NCBI GenBank assembly: GCA_003520315.1
Contig: DOVA01000222.1
Location: 1 to 6,756, forward strand
From: Rikenellaceae bacterium
GTDB lineage: Bacteria; Bacteroidota; Bacteroidia; Bacteroidales; UBA932
Direction of reading: 5' to 3'
Length of the DNA stretch: 6,756 nt
The position numbers and the translations under genes were made by a program. The notes below the pieces were generated by a model. It was not told the DNA's origin, made no database searches, and saw nothing but the letters and a program-made list of their open reading frames with translations. Positions within the stretch are counted from its first letter, which is position 1; the number at the start of each line of letters is the position of its first letter. Positions 1 to 4,238 of the stretch are shown here, piece after piece.

Positions 1-118
1 GTTTTGGACACCTCTTTTTTTATTTTTCAATTTCCATTTTAAGCAGCAAATTTCACCGGATAAATTTAAACATAGCATTTGTGATTCAATTCTTTGGGTG
101 GAATAAAAGTATTTAAAT
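1..118. other. Non-coding AT-rich stretch downstream of the operon
   Basis: No gene is supported here. On the minus strand it begins after the hydrolase stop and holds the AT-only inverted repeat. Near the edge is an A-rich tract (complement of positions 13-32), followed by GAGGTGTCCAAAAC. No GC-rich hairpin followed by a T-run is seen, so the transcript end is not located. The edge sequence GTTTTGGACACC has the look of an insertion-element terminus, but no partner repeat or transposase is in view. Confidence 0.4.
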
Positions 119-121
119 TTA
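61..121. repeat. AT-only inverted repeat just after the last gene
   Basis: TAAATTTAAA at 61-70 is perfectly complementary in reverse to TTTAAATTTA at 112-121, with a 41-base spacer. The right arm includes the stop codon of the hydrolase gene. Each arm is itself nearly palindromic. A stem of ten A:T pairs with so long a loop would be weak, and no U-run follows it directly on the minus strand. It is not a convincing intrinsic terminator and may be chance in AT-rich DNA. Confidence 0.35.
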
Positions 122-1192
122 AAAGTGATATGCAGCCTTCCTCATCTCATCAGGAGATTTAAAAGGTTTTGGAGGATTAAGATATCGTTCGAGAAATTTG
201 TAAATTGTAAAACGTATATCAGTTGCTTCTTTAGTGTCAATCCTGTCAAATCCGTGACCTCCGGCAGCCGCATTGAAAACCTTGTATTCAAACTTTTTGT
301 CATGTGCCTTTAGAGAATCGATCATGCACATAACTTCTTCAACATAAACATCGTTGTCAATAGTGTTGGTATGTATCAGCAAAGGTCTTTGAAGCAAAGC
401 TGCATAGGATGATGGTGAACGACGTTTATATTCCTCAGGATCCTCTTTTAGACTTTTCCCTATATGATATTTTGGAGTGAAATAATCTTCATAACTTTTT
501 CCATGGGAGGTTAGTCTGCTGTTAAGGTCGCTTACAGGTACCCCGGCAAAGGCACAAACATATTTCTCCGGATATTTCAGAATATTGAAAAGAGATATCA
601 TGCCTCCGTGACTCCAGCCGATAATTGCCACTCTGTTGCTGTCCACAATACTGTAGTTTGTTGTCATGTAGTCTCTGCTTGCAAGTACGTCTTCATTTTC
701 CAATCCACCATAATCGATGTTTTCATATACACCTTTTCCATAACCGGTACTTCCTCTGTATTCTGCAGCTACAACTATGTAACCCTGGCTGATAAGTTCC
801 CTCACGATATGTGCATAATATGTAGAAAAGTCTGCATGAATTCCGCTATGAGGAAGGACTATGAGTGGGTATTTGTGATTTTTTTTCACATTCTTAGGAA
901 TGAAAGTATAGGCATAAAATTGCAAAGGATTACCTGCAAATCTGTCTCCTTCTGTTCTCGGTTTCCATCTTGGAGGGCCTGTAAGTCTTACCTTGTCTAC
1001 GTAAGCAATGTCTCCTACCTTTTGATACCATAAAACGTCATCAATTTTTTTAATTACCTCATCATGCCTGTGTACATCTTCCTTAATGTATTCATCTACA
1101 GTCTGCGATATGGCATCTGCCGGATTTAATGTTATAATGAGGCCGGACAGAATTGTTACCGTTGTCACCTTTTTTATAAGTCCAAATTTCAT
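119..1192 (-). CDS. Exported prolyl-oligopeptidase (S9)-like alpha/beta hydrolase
   Basis: Predicted secreted or periplasmic serine hydrolase. The substrate is unknown; a peptidase or an esterase is possible. A signal peptide is clear: basic KK at 7-8, hydrophobic core at about 9-21, and an ADA cleavage motif at 25-27. There is no lipobox cysteine. A short pre-domain (about 30-90, with DDVLWYQKVGDIAYVDKVRL) leads into an alpha/beta hydrolase fold. The fold carries LPHSG at 113-117 (S9 enzymes often have HGG), the strand and loop AAEYRGSTGYGKG at 142-154, and the nucleophile S194 in GWSHGG. The likely acid is D279 in the TIDNDV stretch (D281 is an alternative), and the catalytic H313 lies in GGHGF. 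At 357 residues it lacks the beta-propeller of full-length prolyl oligopeptidases and DPP4. The catalytic domain is complete, so this is not an obvious truncation. It starts 25 bp after the thiamine pyrophosphokinase stop with no Shine-Dalgarno sequence, and is probably the last gene of the operon. Its role in the group is not apparent. Confidence 0.88.
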   Translation of the reverse strand: MKFGLIKKVTTVTILSGLIITLNPADAISQTVDEYIKEDVHRHDEVIKKIDDVLWYQKVGDIAYVDKVRLTGPPRWKPRTEGDRFAGNPLQFYAYTFIPKNVKKNHKYPLIVLPHSGIHADFSTYYAHIVRELISQGYIVVAAEYRGSTGYGKGVYENIDYGGLENEDVLASRDYMTTNYSIVDSNRVAIIGWSHGGMISLFNILKYPEKYVCAFAGVPVSDLNSRLTSHGKSYEDYFTPKYHIGKSLKEDPEEYKRRSPSSYAALLQRPLLIHTNTIDNDVYVEEVMCMIDSLKAHDKKFEYKVFNAAAGGHGFDRIDTKEATDIRFTIYKFLERYLNPPKPFKSPDEMRKAAYHF

Positions 1193-1217
1193 AGTAATGA
1201 GTTTATTGGTTAAAATC

Positions 1218-1838
1218 TTAATATGCTTGGAAAACTATAACTTTTCCTTTATCAATATTCAACTTGACACTATCTAAAGTAGCTTCATTGAGTGTGCCTT
1301 TCCACCAACTGTCTAATATAACATCTTTTAAAGGATATTTCAAACCTTCTGAAACTATTTTCGTCTCTTTGTCAAGGGCGAAAATTGAAATTTGTGTGCC
1401 AATACTTGTTTTAATAACAGTGTCACCTTCAATACATGTGAAAATTCCATAGTCAGTTAAAATTCTTACAGGAACATCTGTCATATCACTGTAAAGTGCA
1501 AGTAAAGAGACATTACCAATGGTATGATCTTCCCTTAGACCTGTGGCACCAAGTATAAATATCTGGTCAGGAGACAGTGAAAGTGTATATATAAATGCTT
1601 TTGTAAGATCATTGGTCTCCTGATCCGGATTGTGATATATTATTCCTCGATATTTTTCCTGAAAATTTTTATCAAGGCTATCCATGTCTCCTACAATTGC
1701 AATTGGAGTATAACCTTTCTCGACAAGTGCAGCAGCTGCTCCATCGCAGCAGATAATTCCGGAGGAACTCACAAGTATTTCCAACAATTGTTGACGTTTT
1801 GGGAATTCACCATCGGCCAGAATTACAAAAGTTTTCAT
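1218..1838 (-). CDS. thiN: Thiamine pyrophosphokinase
   Basis: Converts thiamine plus ATP to thiamine pyrophosphate and AMP in the cytoplasm, the last step of thiamine salvage. The 206 residues match the usual ~210 of the bacterial ThiN/eukaryotic TPK1 type; it is not the ThiL monophosphate kinase. Visible motifs are ADG at 8-10, CDGAA at 31-35, the metal/ATP-binding GDMDSL at 50-55, DQETNDLTKA at 72-81, and GATGLREDHTIGN at 97-109. These are the signature catalytic-domain blocks. The C-terminal thiamine-binding beta domain follows, with EGLKYPL at 164-170, a GTLNEAT segment at 181-187 in place of the more usual G-x-SNE, and a terminal GKVIVF. Its ATG shares the ATGA overlap with the fmt stop, so translational coupling is likely. 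It sits apart from any thiamine transporter gene, and no thiamine-pyrophosphate riboswitch is visible. Expression therefore probably follows the operon rather than thiamine supply (inference). Confidence 0.96.
   Translation of the reverse strand: MKTFVILADGEFPKRQQLLEILVSSSGIICCDGAAAALVEKGYTPIAIVGDMDSLDKNFQEKYRGIIYHNPDQETNDLTKAFIYTLSLSPDQIFILGATGLREDHTIGNVSLLALYSDMTDVPVRILTDYGIFTCIEGDTVIKTSIGTQISIFALDKETKIVSEGLKYPLKDVILDSWWKGTLNEATLDSVKLNIDKGKVIVFQAY
1835..1838 (-). other. ATGA start/stop overlap between fmt and thiamine pyrophosphokinase
   Basis: The minus strand reads ATGA: ATG starts the kinase and TGA ends fmt. The bases just upstream (TATATATGTTTATACA) are AT-rich with no Shine-Dalgarno sequence, which makes coupled re-initiation the likely mode of translation. 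Confidence 0.85.
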
Positions 1839-2806
1839 TGTATAAACATATATAGATTCAGGTCTCTAAAACCAGCTAAAAAATCCTTTACAGACATTTT
1901 CCTTTTTCCTGCAACCTGAAGTTCCATTATTTTAATAAATCCTTCTTTGCAGGCAACTTTAAACTCTTCTTTTTTATCAGTAAGAATTTTCCCCATAGGC
2001 AGTCTGTGATTCTCATTTACAAACTCTGTTTTGAAAATTTTGACAGGTATCTCTTTGCCTTTGCCGGAAAGCGTAGAATAGGCACCGGGATAAGGGCTGA
2101 GTCCTCTCACAAGATTGTGAATTTTCTCGGGTGCCATATTCCAGTCTATTTTGCACATTTCTTTTGTAATCTTGGGAGCAGTATGAAGAGTTGCGATATC
2201 TTTGACAATCAATGATTGGGGGACTGGTTTTATTGTGCCACTTATTATCTCTTCAATACTTTTGATTATCAACTCTTTGCCAATATGCAGCAACTTGTCG
2301 TGAAGAGTGCCAAAATTGTCCTCAGGTGAGATGGAACATTCCTGACGATGCAAAATAGCTCCATTATCAATCTTTTCATCAAGCATGAATGTTGTAACAC
2401 CAGTAACAGTTTCACCGTTGATGATAACATGGTTAATAGGAGCAGCTCCCCTATAATCTGGAAGTAATGATGCATGAAGATTGAATGTCCCTAATCTTGG
2501 CATTGCCCATACTTCTTTAGGCAACATTCTGAAGGCAACAACGACAAATAGATCTGCTTTATATGAAGAGAGTTCTGCAAGAAAAGACTCATTCTTCAGT
2601 GATGTTGGCTGAAGTACGGGGATAGACCTGCTAATTGCAAATTTCTTAACTTCACTTGAAACAAGTTGCATGCCCCTACCGGCCGGTTTATCGGGGGCTG
2701 TGACTACTGCCACTACATTATAATTTTCTTCAAGTAGAGCTTTGAGTTGGGTAACTGCAAAAGTTGGAGTTCCCATAAATATAATTCTGACATCACGTTT
2801 CTCCAT
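1835..2806 (-). CDS. fmt: Methionyl-tRNA formyltransferase
   Basis: Transfers a formyl group from 10-formyltetrahydrofolate to initiator Met-tRNA in the cytoplasm, so that translation starts with formylmethionine. At 323 residues it is close to the usual ~315. The N-terminal Rossmann-type domain begins with RIIFMGTPTFAV (7-18) and carries the PDKPAGRG loop at 38-45. The active site is intact: N109 and H111 in FNLHASLLP, the SLLPDYRG folate-site loop at 113-120, and D147 in the KIDNGA stretch, corresponding to Asn106, His108 and Asp144 of the E. coli enzyme. The C-terminal domain (about 210-323) includes LSPYPGAY at 236-243 and the family-typical LQVAGKRKMSVKDFLAGFR at 296-314. The ATG at 2806 is preferred over the internal Met11 because RIIFMGTP is normally internal. 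It overlaps the end of the permease gene by 14 bp and thiamine pyrophosphokinase by 4 bp (ATGA). No peptide deformylase gene, its common partner elsewhere, is adjacent. Confidence 0.98.
   Translation of the reverse strand: MEKRDVRIIFMGTPTFAVTQLKALLEENYNVVAVVTAPDKPAGRGMQLVSSEVKKFAISRSIPVLQPTSLKNESFLAELSSYKADLFVVVAFRMLPKEVWAMPRLGTFNLHASLLPDYRGAAPINHVIINGETVTGVTTFMLDEKIDNGAILHRQECSISPEDNFGTLHDKLLHIGKELIIKSIEEIISGTIKPVPQSLIVKDIATLHTAPKITKEMCKIDWNMAPEKIHNLVRGLSPYPGAYSTLSGKGKEIPVKIFKTEFVNENHRLPMGKILTDKKEEFKVACKEGFIKIMELQVAGKRKMSVKDFLAGFRDLNLYMFIQ
2793..2806 (-). other. 14-bp overlap between the permease gene and fmt
   Basis: The fmt ATG at 2806-2804 lies inside the last codons of the permease, whose TGA stop is at 2795-2793. 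The upstream bases AAAAAAGAGAACT are purine-rich but lack a GGAGG core. The overlap supports co-transcription and likely translational coupling. Confidence 0.8.
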
Positions 2807-4238
2807 AGTTCTCTTTTTTGAAGTTGAGTCTTATAATCCTTTTAAAGAGGTTTTTGTATATCTCTGCGTTGAACAGAGAGGAGTCCTGTGTCGATTTCCA
2901 AGTTAGATAAGCTCCCATTGGTAGTAATACAAAGGTGGAGATAAAAGTGCCAATTGCCGGAGAGATAACCCCATCGTTTGCAAGCTTTTTGCCACTTATA
3001 TCTATGACCCAATATATTATGAAAAAGAACATAGATATTACAACAGGAGTGCCTAAACCCCCTTTGCGTATAATTGCTCCAAGCGGTGCCCCAATAAAGA
3101 AAAATATAAAACAGGCAAATGAGAGGGTGAATTTTCTAAATCTTTCAACTTGTACTTTTCTAAGAGGGTGTGAGTATCTGTATTCATCGAACTGATAGTT
3201 GTCGAGAATAGTAGTTGCTTCTAACGAGGCTGAGAGAGCTCCTTCAAGAACTATTTGCTCATCATAGAGATTTTTAAATTTAAGCAATGAATCGGCATTA
3301 AACTCCCCTTTAAACTTTTTTGTCTTCGAAAGATCAAGTTGTGTGGGAACTGAAAATCCTCCAGCCATAATAAGATCCTGAAGTTGCCTACCCTTAATAA
3401 TTGTATAAGCAGAGTCGAGAGAATCCTTCAAGTAAGATAATTGTTTGATATTTTGCGACATAATTTCTTTACTGAATCTGCTGGCATCAGACCTTTTGAA
3501 AGCATAGTCCTTGAGAGAAATAATAAGATCCTGTTTGTCGAAGCCAATTTTCTGCATTGTATAAGAAGTGTCTCCTCTAAAGTGAAAAGGTTCTTGATAG
3601 GAATATCCACTATAGAGTGTAAATATTAGGTTTGCCTTGTCAGCTGTGAGCTTTATAGAACCTGAATCTGCAACGGTGAGATTGTTGCCTGTTTGAGAAG
3701 TATGGTCATACACCATAACTCCATAAATGTTACCGGTTTTCTTGTCTCTTTGATTGATTCGAATAACATATCCGTCTATACCGTCATAAAACATACCTGT
3801 AGGAATTCGTATCTCTTCCTTTGTTTTTCCGATATCATCCCTTAGTGCGTATATTTTATTATAGGCAACAGGTATAAGGTTGTTTGAAGCAAAAAAAGCG
3901 CCGATACTTATTATGAATGAGAGCACAATAAGAGGAGCGAGGATCCTTTGAAGAGAGATTCCTGCCGCTTTCAATGCAAGAAGTTCACTGTTTTCTCCAA
4001 ATCCTCCCATAGTCATAATTGATGCAAACAGGGTTGCAAGAGGAAGTGCAAGGGGTATGAGGGTAGCTGCTCCCCATCCAAGAAATTCTGCAATAACACC
4101 AAACCCGAGTCCCTTTCCTACAAGTTCATCGATGTACAACCAGAGGAACTGCAGCAAAAGGGCAAAAGTGACAATGAGGAAGGTTAAAATGAACGGTCCT
4201 AAAAATGACTTGAGAATAAATTGATCTATTTTTTTCAC
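2793..4238 (-). CDS. LptF/LptG (YjgP/YjgQ) family permease, lipopolysaccharide export
   Basis: Inner-membrane subunit expected to work with the ATPase LptB to extract lipopolysaccharide and pass it to the periplasmic Lpt bridge. The 481 residues show three membrane segments at about 13-35, 57-78 and 99-121, a large periplasmic region at about 122-365, then three more at about 369-390, 396-415 and 425-446: the 3+3 layout of the family. The motif SELLALKAAGIS at 84-95 matches the cytoplasmic coupling helix that docks on LptB, with E85 as the likely coupling glutamate. Residues 122-240 fit the beta-jellyroll. A further ~100 mostly polar residues (about 245-345) follow; E. coli LptF and LptG are about 360 residues and lack this. 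The start is GTG at 4238, chosen because MKKIDQFILK matches the family N-terminus and gives a GTGA overlap with the alaS stop. Its 3' end overlaps fmt by 14 bp. Sequence alone does not tell me whether it is the LptF or LptG paralogue, so no symbol is given. Confidence 0.93.
   Translation of the reverse strand: MKKIDQFILKSFLGPFILTFLIVTFALLLQFLWLYIDELVGKGLGFGVIAEFLGWGAATLIPLALPLATLFASIMTMGGFGENSELLALKAAGISLQRILAPLIVLSFIISIGAFFASNNLIPVAYNKIYALRDDIGKTKEEIRIPTGMFYDGIDGYVIRINQRDKKTGNIYGVMVYDHTSQTGNNLTVADSGSIKLTADKANLIFTLYSGYSYQEPFHFRGDTSYTMQKIGFDKQDLIISLKDYAFKRSDASRFSKEIMSQNIKQLSYLKDSLDSAYTIIKGRQLQDLIMAGGFSVPTQLDLSKTKKFKGEFNADSLLKFKNLYDEQIVLEGALSASLEATTILDNYQFDEYRYSHPLRKVQVERFRKFTLSFACFIFFFIGAPLGAIIRKGGLGTPVVISMFFFIIYWVIDISGKKLANDGVISPAIGTFISTFVLLPMGAYLTWKSTQDSSLFNAEIYKNLFKRIIRLNFKKENYGET
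4235..4238 (-). other. GTGA stop/start overlap between alaS and the permease gene
   Basis: The minus strand reads GTGA here: GTG is the permease start and TGA the alaS stop. The bases just upstream (ACAACAGAG) give at best a weak ribosome-binding site, so the terminating alaS ribosome probably helps initiate the permease. Coupling is inferred; the overlap is directly visible. Confidence 0.85.

Noticed and set aside
1..78. A 26-codon minus-strand frame from an ATG at 78 that stays open to the left edge (MLCLNLSGEICCLKWKLKNK...).
   Set aside because: It is too short to judge, crosses the inverted repeat and the A-rich tract, has no ribosome-binding site and no recognisable start of a protein. 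Chance openness is likely, but extending the sequence leftward would settle it.
1..118. An intrinsic terminator for the operon.
   Set aside because: No GC-rich stem followed by a T-run exists on the minus strand. The A-rich tract there has the wrong composition for a terminator in that direction.
608..1033. A 141-codon open frame on the plus strand, opposite the hydrolase gene.
   Set aside because: It is antisense to a gene with a signal peptide and intact catalytic motifs. Its translation is Cys/Val/Ser-rich with no recognisable domain, so it is a shadow of the real frame.
1193..1217. A separate promoter for the hydrolase in the 25-bp gap.
   Set aside because: I could not find a Bacteroidota-type -7 element (TAnnTTTG) with a -33 TTTG at proper spacing in the gap or the end of the preceding gene. 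Read-through from the operon is simpler.
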